A stretch of 5,605 nucleotides of DNA from Promethearchaeota archaeon. Lineage in GTDB: Archaea > Asgardarchaeota > Lokiarchaeia > Sigynarchaeales > SOKP01. Of this stretch, positions 1-5,605 are shown in pieces (within the stretch, counting starts at the first letter, position 1; each line of letters opens with the position of its first letter). The position numbers and the translations under genes are program-made. The stretch lies in NCBI GenBank assembly GCA_016839905.1, contig JAEOTJ010000468.1, forward strand, positions 1 through 5,605, written 5' to 3'. The notes under the pieces were generated by a model that ran no database searches, was not told where the DNA came from, and saw nothing but the letters and a program-made list of their open reading frames with translations.

Positions 1-1
1 T

Positions 2-1336
2 ATTGGTATAAGGAGTTCAATCTCGCAAAATTCAATTATCACTAATATTATAGATTATGGAGATCACGGGAAAGATTTTTTTCGTTTCTTTACTGTTGAT
101 GGTAAAAAAAAAGGAGCAATGAATAATCCTATCATATTAACTTTACAAAAAACATCAGAAGACCCTGATGTAAATGTTTTGAGAGTTAGGAAAAAAGCCA
201 CTAGTAATGAATCCCCCAATAATCGGAGATCTAAAGCAGTAGAATATGTTAAGGATGTACTAGCGGGAAATGAAAGAGATGGTATTAAATTCTTTAAAAT
301 GGATTCTGACTTTTTTATAGAACATATACAAAATGGATGGCTCTTGGGTGAACCAGAATTACAGGAATTACATCAGAAGTTGATACAATTGATAGGAAAA
401 CCTATATCTGCTCTTTTCCAGATTTCACAAGGTGTTACAACTGGAAAAAATGACCCATATATCCTTAAAATTAGTGAAGAAAAGCAAAAAGGGCTTAGCT
501 CTGAGAAGTTATTATATATATTAGTGCGGGGTGCGAATATTAAGGAATGTAAGATTGAAAATTTAAATGAATATATAATTTATCCATATATTAAATTATC
601 AGGTGATTGGATTCTTGCTTTTCAAATAAAAGGAAAAGATATGCTAAAATTAGATACTCCTCTAAACAATTCTGAGCAGAGTATGGATTTAAATCAACGT
701 CTACAACATAGAATAGCAAATGGCAAGATAAAGTTTCCAAAAACAGCAACACATTTATTTGAGAATTACGAAATATTGAAGGGAAGAAGATATGAAAATA
801 AATTTATTGAAGAATATGCAGGATCTTGGTATGCCTATCATCGATCTAGAGATGCAAATAAAATGTTAACTTATCCAAAAATTATAATACCAAGATTGAC
901 ACCCAAAGTAAATTTTGCATTAGATAATAAAGGTTATCTTCCTTTAGATTCAGTATTTATTTTTACAAAAAAGAACGATTTAAGTGAATATCATAAAAAA
1001 ATCTCTGAAAAACTAAAAAAAACTATTCAAATTGAAGATCTCTTTTTGATAATTATATCTTTCCTAAATTCTCCTATTCAGAATTTTTTATTAACTTTTG
1101 GTAGACCAAGAACTCCTAAAGGACATTTTAGCGTTGATGAGGATTTATTAGAGTTATTTAAAATTCCTTTAGTTAAGGATATTCATAAAAATATGTTTGA
1201 AGATTTATTAAATATCATAAAAGAAAATGGAGATTCATTAAAAGTTAATGAAAAAATAATAGATATTTATAAGGTTATTTTCAACATTAAAGATTCAGAA
1301 ATTGAATTGATTAATGACTGGATAGAAGAATTATAA
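2..1336 (+). CDS. Eco57I/TaqI-like DNA methyltransferase, C-terminal part (5' end outside window)
   Basis: C-terminal 444 residues of an adenine-specific DNA methyltransferase or combined restriction-methylation enzyme. The frame is open from base 2 with no stop, and the codons before the ATG at 119 encode family-like sequence (IIDYGDHGKDFF, residues 17-28), the segment that normally follows the catalytic NPPY region and leads to a strand like NNPIILTLQK (41-50). The ATG is therefore internal (residue 40). Beyond it lies a TaqI_C-type target-recognition region: ISQGVTTGKNDPYIL (141-155), WYAYHRSRD (276-284), IIIPRLTPKVNFAL (294-307), LPLDSVFIF (313-321) and a closing KIPLV (387-391). It should bind DNA and define the methylated site. 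SAM-binding and catalytic motifs are off the window, so whether it has nuclease activity (type IIG) or belongs to a larger defence locus cannot be seen. It ends in TAA and converges with the operon to its right. The family call rests on recognised motifs; the exact subtype is uncertain. Confidence 0.85.
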   Translation: MGIRSSISQNSIITNIIDYGDHGKDFFRFFTVDGKKKGAMNNPIILTLQKTSEDPDVNVLRVRKKATSNESPNNRRSKAVEYVKDVLAGNERDGIKFFKMDSDFFIEHIQNGWLLGEPELQELHQKLIQLIGKPISALFQISQGVTTGKNDPYILKISEEKQKGLSSEKLLYILVRGANIKECKIENLNEYIIYPYIKLSGDWILAFQIKGKDMLKLDTPLNNSEQSMDLNQRLQHRIANGKIKFPKTATHLFENYEILKGRRYENKFIEEYAGSWYAYHRSRDANKMLTYPKIIIPRLTPKVNFALDNKGYLPLDSVFIFTKKNDLSEYHKKISEKLKKTIQIEDLFLIIISFLNSPIQNFLLTFGRPRTPKGHFSVDEDLLELFKIPLVKDIHKNMFEDLLNIIKENGDSLKVNEKIIDIYKVIFNIKDSEIELINDWIEEL

Positions 1337-1381
1337 TATTTTTAATTGCTATATATATTATCAATCATTTTTCCACTTTTC
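1337..1381. other. T-rich convergent intergenic gap
   Basis: Gap of 45 bases between two convergent stop codons. On the plus strand it has T runs at 1339-1343, 1368-1372 and 1377-1380, and no convincing GC-rich stem. A U-tract type stop of the plus-strand gene is possible. On the minus strand the same runs are A-rich, so no terminator for the operon is evident here; the operon transcript may run into the 3' end of the methyltransferase gene as antisense. Confidence 0.35.
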
Positions 1382-3121
1382 CTACTTCAATTTAGCTATA
1401 ATTATTGACATGATTCCATCAGATTGGATTAACTCATCAATGTAAAAACCAGAATTGTTTAAAATATCAGTGAATTCTTTAAGTGACCTCTCTTTCCCTC
1501 CTACAGTCACTAAAAGATTGAAATTTAATGTTGTGCCGTAGTCATACTGTATCTCTTCTGGGACAATCATTTCAAAAATGAATAGCTTTCCATCAGATTT
1601 TATGGCTTCTTTTAAATTATTCAAGATTTTAATAGATTTTTTATCATTCCAATCATGGAGAATCCTGCTTAATATAATAGCATCCGCTTTTCCTGGGATT
1701 TTTTCAAAAAAATCCCCTGATCCTAATTCAATTCTTTTATCTAATAATTCTGATAATACATTTTCTTTAATCTCTTCAATAACAAATGGTAGATCAAATA
1801 TAATTCCCTTTTTAATATTGTTATTTTTCTGGAGAATTTTATTTAATAAAAACCCCCTTCCCCCACCCACATCCATAATAGTGTCTATATCGGATAGATC
1901 TAGTAGTTCTAATAAAGAATCATAGTCAAGAGTATATTCTGCCAATGCATTATTATAAATTTTACTTTTATCCTTATGGTTCAAAATATAACTGAAGAAG
2001 TCTTTTCCAAATATATTCTTAAATTGAGGTTTATAAGCTTTTAAAGCTTCATAGAGTCTCGACATTACCGTGTAATGATCATCCCCCCACATTAGTGCTG
2101 CGTATTTTAACCGTTCAGGATGATTTTCTGTTAACATTTTACCAAGATAAGTTAAGTTATATTGATTATTTTCCTCAATTATAAATTGCCATAATTTTAA
2201 TACTTTAATTATCATCTCCAATGATTCTTTTGGAATATTTAAGAGATTTCTAATTGCCTCAAATTCAGTATAACCCTTATCAATGGAATCAAAGAATTCC
2301 AACCTTGTAATTGCATATAAAATTTGAGTTTTCCAATAACCTACTAACATATCCTTTAATCGTTTTCTTAACAAGTTCTTAACTATTTGATTTGATTGGT
2401 CATATATCTTGTGAATCTCTTTTCCATTTTCGTTTATTATTACTTTTTCTCCATTAAATTTTAAAACAAATGCAGCTCCATTATAAAAAGGTTCAGCCCA
2501 TTGGTATCTATTCTCATAAAATGGAAATCCCTCTTTATTTATGTGAAAATATCCATACCTGTCTCTTGCAATCGCATAACCCTTATGAAATATCCCCAAT
2601 TCGTTATATTTTTTATCATGAATGTAATTACCTTGTTTATCAATATGTCTAGCAAGACCATTTTTCATATAAACCGCTGCTATTCCGTATTTGTAATCTC
2701 CCACATATCGAAACCTTTCATTATACGCTGTTTTTCCATCAAGATTTATGTGAAAATAGTTTCCCAAATTATCTCTTACCGGGCATCTTCCTTCTTGGAA
2801 ATTTCCGACCCAATCATATCTCGCTTTATAAACTGACTCGCCTTCTATGTTAATATGATACCATCCAGAACTATCTGAAACTGCAGCGCATCCCTCGTAA
2901 AATCCAAAAGCTTTTTGAAACCTTTTTTCATAAATTGGTATACCTTCTAAATCTATATGAAATGCTCCGACTTTATCCTGAACAGCAGCAACGCCCGGAT
3001 CGTGAAAACCCATTACATTCTGAAATCGTGAGTTATACAATGGTTCATTTTTATGAATATGGTATGTCTCATCCATCGATATAGATACATTATTAAAATC
3101 TATGGCTGAATTCTTTTCCAT
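1382..3121 (-). CDS. WG-like repeat / class I O-methyltransferase fusion
   Basis: Protein of 579 residues with two parts. Residues 20-240 are seven WG-like repeats of 34-35 residues, each centred on (Y/F)HI(N/D)xxGxxxY and followed by an aromatic-rich strand and a G-x-F-x-x-G turn. Residues about 258-579 are a SAM-dependent O-methyltransferase of the plant COMT / bacterial hydroxyneurosporene type (Methyltransf_2). They comprise a winged-helix dimerisation region (about 260-330), the SAM loop DVGGGRG (417-423), FDLP (442-445), GDFFEKIP (469-476), the HDWND motif (489-493) with the presumed catalytic base His489, Glu517, and GGKERSLKEF (541-550). All core residues look intact, so an active enzyme is likely; the methyl acceptor is unknown. 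No signal peptide or membrane segment is seen, so it should be cytoplasmic. It is the last gene of the operon, starting 1 nt after the radical SAM stop, with the Shine-Dalgarno AGGGA five bases before the ATG. It ends in TAG. The repeats may bind the substrate or partner enzymes (inference). Confidence 0.88.
   Translation of the reverse strand: MEKNSAIDFNNVSISMDETYHIHKNEPLYNSRFQNVMGFHDPGVAAVQDKVGAFHIDLEGIPIYEKRFQKAFGFYEGCAAVSDSSGWYHINIEGESVYKARYDWVGNFQEGRCPVRDNLGNYFHINLDGKTAYNERFRYVGDYKYGIAAVYMKNGLARHIDKQGNYIHDKKYNELGIFHKGYAIARDRYGYFHINKEGFPFYENRYQWAEPFYNGAAFVLKFNGEKVIINENGKEIHKIYDQSNQIVKNLLRKRLKDMLVGYWKTQILYAITRLEFFDSIDKGYTEFEAIRNLLNIPKESLEMIIKVLKLWQFIIEENNQYNLTYLGKMLTENHPERLKYAALMWGDDHYTVMSRLYEALKAYKPQFKNIFGKDFFSYILNHKDKSKIYNNALAEYTLDYDSLLELLDLSDIDTIMDVGGGRGFLLNKILQKNNNIKKGIIFDLPFVIEEIKENVLSELLDKRIELGSGDFFEKIPGKADAIILSRILHDWNDKKSIKILNNLKEAIKSDGKLFIFEMIVPEEIQYDYGTTLNFNLLVTVGGKERSLKEFTDILNNSGFYIDELIQSDGIMSIIIAKLK
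2402..3064 (-). repeat. Seven WG-like protein repeats, 34-35 residue period
   Basis: Coding repeat within the methyltransferase fusion. The anchor segment begins at residues 20, 54, 88, 123, 158, 192 and 227: YHIHKNEPLY, FHIDLEGIPIY, YHINIEGESVY, FHINLDGKTAY, RHIDKQGNYIH, FHINKEGFPFY and VIINENGKEIH. Six copies carry a histidine before the Ile (His21, 55, 89, 124, 159, 193); the last copy has Ile there. Canonical WG repeats have a WGYID-like core at this place, so this is a WG-related variant in which HI replaces YI. The spacing never departs from 34-35, so the array is intact. Confidence 0.85.
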
Positions 3122-3122
3122 C

Positions 3123-4163
3123 TTAATCCCTTATTTCTTTTATTGATTTTCTCATATTACATATTTTACAAACATTACTAAAACCCCAATTACTAATGAG
3201 ATCATTATACTTGCTCCCGTGCCATAGATCAATTAAATTGTCTTTTCTAACATTTCCCAATGTTCCGAAAGTCTTTCTTAATTCATCTGGAGCACAGCAC
3301 GCATTAAATGTCCCATTCCACGCGATCCAAGCTTCTCTTCCTAAAAATGGGCATATTAAATCTTTAGGAACCACACTATCTTGCTCTAAATTTGATAGAG
3401 TGTAGACATTTTCAAGTTTAATTCTTTTTCCATCTCGTAATCGATAATTTTCTCGAATTTCATAGAGATTTTTTACTATACTATTCCATCGTTTAATTGA
3501 ATCCTCATTCCTTCTCAAGTTTTCTTCTTTTAATTCGGGATGAGTTATCCATAAATGATGCCCTTTCAATCGGTCTACATTCAGATCAATAGCCAATTTT
3601 AAGATCTCTGGAAGCTCAATTGAATTGCTCTCCATAAAGGTGACTTGAAAGGTGATTGTAGGAATATTTTCTGAATTCTCCCTTAATTCATCTCGAATCT
3701 TAATGAATGTCATAATATTTTGTAAATGATCTTCGTAATTCAAGCCTTTCATTAATATTTCAGAGTTTTCTTTTGAAGCACCATTAATAGAGATTTTAAT
3801 ATCGCTTGTCACCGAAAAAATACGCTCTGCCCATACTTTTGCGCCATACTTAGGAAAAGTTCCATTCGTGGTTAAATTTAATTTTAAATCATATTGTTTG
3901 ACTAATTCCAATATCCTCTCAAAATCAGGATATAATAATGGTTCTCCCATAGTGCTTGGAATAATTTCTCTTAAACCATAATTTATTGTATTTTTCACGA
4001 CTTTTTTTATGATATTAAAGTCCATTAGACGATTCTTGTGGATTATATCCTTGTTATACTCGCTAAACTCCTCGCACATTATGCATTTAATATTACAAAG
4101 GTCTGGATTTGTATCAAACGTGATTCTCCACGGACCTTTTAATTTTGTTAATAAACTCAACAT
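3123..4163 (-). CDS. Radical SAM enzyme with SPASM-like C-terminal region
   Basis: Protein of 346 residues. The radical SAM cluster motif CX3CX2C is DLCNIKCIMC, with Cys23, Cys27 and Cys30 binding the [4Fe-4S] that cleaves SAM to the 5'-deoxyadenosyl radical. MGEPLL (72-77) is the SAM-amino-group (GGE-like) motif, and a TTNG segment follows in the next barrel strand. The C-terminal region has Cys271, Cys289, Cys290, Cys332 and Cys335, with the usual SPASM context (WNGTFNACC, then LGNVRKDNLIDLWHG, then CKIC). This is fewer cysteines than a full two-cluster SPASM domain, so one auxiliary cluster is more likely than two. SPASM enzymes typically modify peptides or small molecules, but some sit in polysaccharide loci; the substrate is not visible. 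The start is well supported: an AGGAGGGA Shine-Dalgarno lies just upstream and the ATG directly abuts the stop of the glycosyltransferase gene. The next gene starts 1 nt after its stop. Enzyme class is confident; the reaction is unknown. Confidence 0.92.
   Translation of the reverse strand: MLSLLTKLKGPWRITFDTNPDLCNIKCIMCEEFSEYNKDIIHKNRLMDFNIIKKVVKNTINYGLREIIPSTMGEPLLYPDFERILELVKQYDLKLNLTTNGTFPKYGAKVWAERIFSVTSDIKISINGASKENSEILMKGLNYEDHLQNIMTFIKIRDELRENSENIPTITFQVTFMESNSIELPEILKLAIDLNVDRLKGHHLWITHPELKEENLRRNEDSIKRWNSIVKNLYEIRENYRLRDGKRIKLENVYTLSNLEQDSVVPKDLICPFLGREAWIAWNGTFNACCAPDELRKTFGTLGNVRKDNLIDLWHGSKYNDLISNWGFSNVCKICNMRKSIKEIRD
3127..3131 (-). promoter_or_regulatory. Shine-Dalgarno of the methyltransferase gene, inside the radical SAM coding end
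   Basis: The minus strand reads AGGGA, then five bases, then ATG. The AGGGA comes from the final Arg-Asp codons of the radical SAM gene, and the TAA stop lies inside the spacer. This fixes the ATG at 3121 as the start and implies translational coupling. Confidence 0.75.
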
Positions 4164-5405
4164 TTATCCCTCCTGATTATTAAGCAGATTATTATAAAGA
4201 TTTATAATGTCTTGGGCATCTTGTTGAATCGACCGAACTTTAGTTGGCTTTTGAGTTAATTTTTTAATTAGATTTGGATCTTTAATAAATCTCTCAATTT
4301 TCTCTCTTAAATCATCAGCATTTCCTGGCTCAAATAGCAATCCATTTCGCTTATGCTTTACTAATTCGGCCATCCCCCCTAATCGTGATGTGATAACTGG
4401 AATATTAGCAATAAATGCTTCATGAATAACGAGTGGTGAGTTTTCAAACCATATAGAAGGTGCAATTAATACCTCGATGTTTGAAAAGACGTTTGCGATA
4501 TCTTGGTAATTAAATCCCCCATGAAATATTATCGCTGAATTTTTACATTGTTTCTTTAAATACTGATAAGAGTTTGAATAATTTCCATAAATGTTGAGCA
4601 GTGCTTTATTATGATCGATCTGATTAAAGGCTTCTATAAGTGTTGCAATTCCTTTCACAGGGATGATTCTTCCAACAAATCCAAATTGCATTTTCTTGGA
4701 TGATTCCTTCTTAATGTTATCAAAAAGAGTTTTATCAAAACCATAATCCATATAAATTATCTTATCACCAGGGATTCCATATTTCACATAAATCTCACGG
4801 AGAAATTTAGAGGGCGCAATAAACAGGTCAATTTTATTAGTTAATCCCTGAAATACTTTTAAATAATCTTCGATTTCTTCTTTAGCTTGCTGTTTAGAAT
4901 TAAAATATTTCATATTACATTTAGCACAATTCTCCTTATTAGGTCCCGAGCATAGAGTTAAATCATCTTTAATTAATTGTCCTCTTATACACATCATCCA
5001 ATAATCATGGAGCGTGAAAATGATCGGGATATTATATTTCTTGATAATTTTAACAATGAGAGTTGTTAAATGGCTTAGATGACCAATGTGAACTATATCA
5101 GTTTTGTTGTTTAAAAGGATTTTTTCAAAAATCTTGGCCATTTCTTCATCTATATACTTACTCCTAAAAGTATAATCTCGTCCAGGTTTATTAACCCTTA
5201 TAATTTTTATTCCATTTTCAAAACTCTCATTAATTTCATATGGTTTCTTATATTCATCCTCTATTCTGGTAAAGATTAAAACATTAATCTTTTTAGATAA
5301 TTCATTACATAAATTAGCGGTGTAAATTTCTGAACCTGCCATATAATAGGGAGGATAACCGTGAATTACTTTCAATACTCTTAATTCTTTTTTTGGAACA
5401 TTCAT
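4164..5405 (-). CDS. GT-B glycosyltransferase, GT4-like
   Basis: Protein of 413 residues from the chosen ATG (numbering from there). It is a retaining-type GT4 family glycosyltransferase that moves a sugar from a nucleotide-sugar donor to an unknown acceptor. The N-terminal Rossmann half has HGYPPYYMAGSE (15-26), typical of the acceptor-side glycine loop, and TLHDYWMMC (131-139). The C-terminal half has FGFVGRIIPVKG (241-252) and the donor-site EX7E pair in ENSPLVIHE (Glu321, Glu329), followed by PVITSRLGGMAELV and the NGLLFEPGN segment. A cysteine group at 139, 152, 160 and 163 (CSGPN...CAKC) is a known insertion in a subset of these enzymes and may bind a metal. No signal peptide or membrane helix is seen, so it is probably cytosolic or peripheral. 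A GTG at 5414 would add three residues, but the ATG at 5405 has GAGTG six bases upstream and is preferred. It is the first gene of the operon; its last codons carry the next gene's Shine-Dalgarno. Confidence 0.92.
   Translation of the reverse strand: MNVPKKELRVLKVIHGYPPYYMAGSEIYTANLCNELSKKINVLIFTRIEDEYKKPYEINESFENGIKIIRVNKPGRDYTFRSKYIDEEMAKIFEKILLNNKTDIVHIGHLSHLTTLIVKIIKKYNIPIIFTLHDYWMMCIRGQLIKDDLTLCSGPNKENCAKCNMKYFNSKQQAKEEIEDYLKVFQGLTNKIDLFIAPSKFLREIYVKYGIPGDKIIYMDYGFDKTLFDNIKKESSKKMQFGFVGRIIPVKGIATLIEAFNQIDHNKALLNIYGNYSNSYQYLKKQCKNSAIIFHGGFNYQDIANVFSNIEVLIAPSIWFENSPLVIHEAFIANIPVITSRLGGMAELVKHKRNGLLFEPGNADDLREKIERFIKDPNLIKKLTQKPTKVRSIQQDAQDIINLYNNLLNNQEG
4167..4174 (-). promoter_or_regulatory. 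Strong Shine-Dalgarno AGGAGGGA of the radical SAM gene
   Basis: The minus strand reads AGGAGGGA, TAA, ATG. The ribosome binding site is made from the last Gln-Glu-Gly codons of the glycosyltransferase, the stop is the spacer, and the start follows at once. A ribosome terminating on the first gene would sit on the start of the second, so the two should be made in linked amounts. Confidence 0.85.
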
Positions 5406-5411
5406 ATAAAA

Positions 5412-5416
5412 CACTC
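5412..5416 (-). promoter_or_regulatory. Shine-Dalgarno GAGTG of the glycosyltransferase gene
   Basis: The minus strand reads GAGTG, then six bases, then ATG at 5405. The site overlaps the alternative GTG codon at 5414-5412, which has no good Shine-Dalgarno of its own; this favours the ATG as the start. The match is only moderate. Confidence 0.5.
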
Positions 5417-5422
5417 AAAATA

Positions 5423-5452
5423 ATTATATTAAGAAAAAAAAAAAAATTTGAA
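5423..5452 (-). promoter_or_regulatory. Candidate operon promoter
   Basis: On the minus strand, TATAAT at 5428-5423 is preceded, after 18 bases, by TTCAAA at 5452-5447 (four of six matches to TTGACA). If bacterial, transcription would begin about 10-12 bases before the ATG, close to the Shine-Dalgarno. If archaeal, the same TTAATATAA stretch could be a TATA box and would give a nearly leaderless message. The spacer is mostly the T13 run of the upstream terminator. In so A+T-rich a gap chance matches are easy, so this is tentative. Confidence 0.35.
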
Positions 5453-5465
5453 CCTCCGTAGAGGT
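5434..5465 (-). terminator. Hairpin with cUACGg loop followed by T13
   Basis: On the minus strand, ACCTC (5465-5461), loop TACG and GAGGT (5456-5452) form a five-pair stem closed by C-G around a UACG loop, the very stable UNCG tetraloop class. After TCAAA comes an uninterrupted run of 13 T (5446-5434). The stem begins 25 bases after the stop of the truncated gene to the right, so it most likely ends that transcript. On the plus strand the same stem is followed only by GTTTTT, a weak U-tract. Confidence 0.7.
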
Positions 5466-5490
5466 GTTTTTGACTAACCCAAATCTTGTT

Positions 5491-5604
5491 TTAATCCTCT
5501 TCATCGCCTTTATATTCATCATTGTTCGGATTCAATTGGTCAGAGCGGTTGTCTAATGATGCTTGGTATGCTGAATTATTAGGATTTATGCTATTGGATC
5601 TATC
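5491..5604 (-). CDS. C-terminal end of an NPNN-repeat protein (start outside window)
   Basis: Open minus-strand frame entering from the right edge and ending in TAA at 5493-5491; 37 residues are visible. The piece is very hydrophilic and Asn-rich, with two copies of a repeat, RSNSINPNNSAY and RSDQLNPNNDEY, 18 residues apart, then an acidic end KGDEED. Three things support it as real: the clear protein-level repeat, silent differences between the copies at the base level (CCT/CCG, AAT/AAC in the shared Pro and Asn codons), and a well-placed terminator 25 bases downstream. From memory, small proteins repeating a DNRxNQxNPNNxxY motif occur widely in bacteria without a settled function; this resemblance is not verified. 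No function is assigned. It is co-directional with the operon but separated by the terminator. Confidence 0.7.
   Translation of the reverse strand, partial: DRSNSINPNNSAYQASLDNRSDQLNPNNDEYKGDEED
5512..5601 (-). repeat. Two tandem copies of an 18-residue NPNN motif
   Basis: Coding repeat: consensus RS(N/D)xxNPNNxxY, with Arg at residues 2 and 20 and Tyr at 13 and 31 of the visible fragment. The linker before copy two is QASLDN. More copies may lie beyond the window edge. Confidence 0.7.
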
Positions 5605-5605
5605 A

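Noticed and set aside
1578..1925. Plus-strand open frame of 115 codons
   Set aside because: It lies wholly antisense to the conserved methyltransferase domain; its translation is low-complexity Ser/Phe/Ile typical of the complement of A+T-rich coding sequence, with no convincing Shine-Dalgarno.
2470..2836. Two overlapping plus-strand open frames (60 and 111 codons)
   Set aside because: Both are antisense to the WG-like repeats; their residue pattern mirrors the repeat codons on the other strand and they match no recognisable domain.
2402..3064. DNA-level tandem repeat or CRISPR-like array
   Set aside because: The periodicity is at protein level only: the 102-105 base units have diverged in sequence, are not separated by unique spacers, and are in one continuous coding frame.
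3196..3405. Plus-strand open frame of 69 codons
   Set aside because: It is antisense to the SPASM-like region of the radical SAM gene, with no start signal or recognisable domain.
5412..5414. GTG as the glycosyltransferase start
   Set aside because: It would add only Met-Phe-Tyr, overlaps the likely Shine-Dalgarno, and has no ribosome binding site of its own; the ATG at 5405 has one six bases away.
5452..5457. Perfect GGAGGT Shine-Dalgarno-like hexamer on the minus strand
   Set aside because: No ATG, GTG or TTG lies at a usable distance downstream (the next bases are a T-run), and the hexamer is accounted for by the right arm and last loop base of the terminator hairpin.

Overview
The window is strongly A+T-rich and gene-dense. 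It holds two genes cut by the window edges and three complete genes. The three complete genes form a tight minus-strand operon that converges on a DNA-methyltransferase gene. Codon use is A/T-biased (mostly AGA for arginine, frequent ATA for isoleucine). The operon's second gene has a strong AGGAGGGA Shine-Dalgarno. This fits a low-GC bacterium or a low-GC archaeon (an Asgard-type or methanogen genome would also fit). No universal marker is present, so the domain of life cannot be settled here.

Layout. (1) Bases 2-1336, plus strand: the C-terminal part of an Eco57I/TaqI-like DNA methyltransferase carrying its target-recognition domain. The reading frame is open to the left edge, so the ATG at 119 is an internal methionine and the catalytic NPPY half lies outside the window. 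(2) Bases 1337-1381: a short T-rich convergent gap. (3) Bases 1382-5405, minus strand, read right to left: a GT4-type glycosyltransferase, then a radical SAM enzyme with a SPASM-like C-terminal cysteine region, then a fusion of seven WG-like repeats to a plant-COMT-type O-methyltransferase. The junctions are 0 and 1 nt, and each downstream gene has its Shine-Dalgarno inside the last codons of the gene before it, so the three are almost certainly co-transcribed and translationally coupled. (4) Bases 5406-5490: a regulatory gap with a hairpin plus T13 terminator and a candidate promoter for the operon. (5) Bases 5491-5604, minus strand: the last 37 codons of a further gene, encoding a hydrophilic tail with two copies of an 18-residue RS(N/D)xxNPNNxxY repeat and an acidic end.

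The operon reads as a small-molecule, peptide or glycan tailoring unit: a glycosyl transfer, a radical-chemistry step and an O- or N-methylation. The substrate is unknown. The most unusual elements are the seven-fold repeat with a periodic histidine fused in front of the methyltransferase, and the NPNN-repeat protein immediately upstream in the same direction, which could be either an unrelated neighbour or a partner or substrate.
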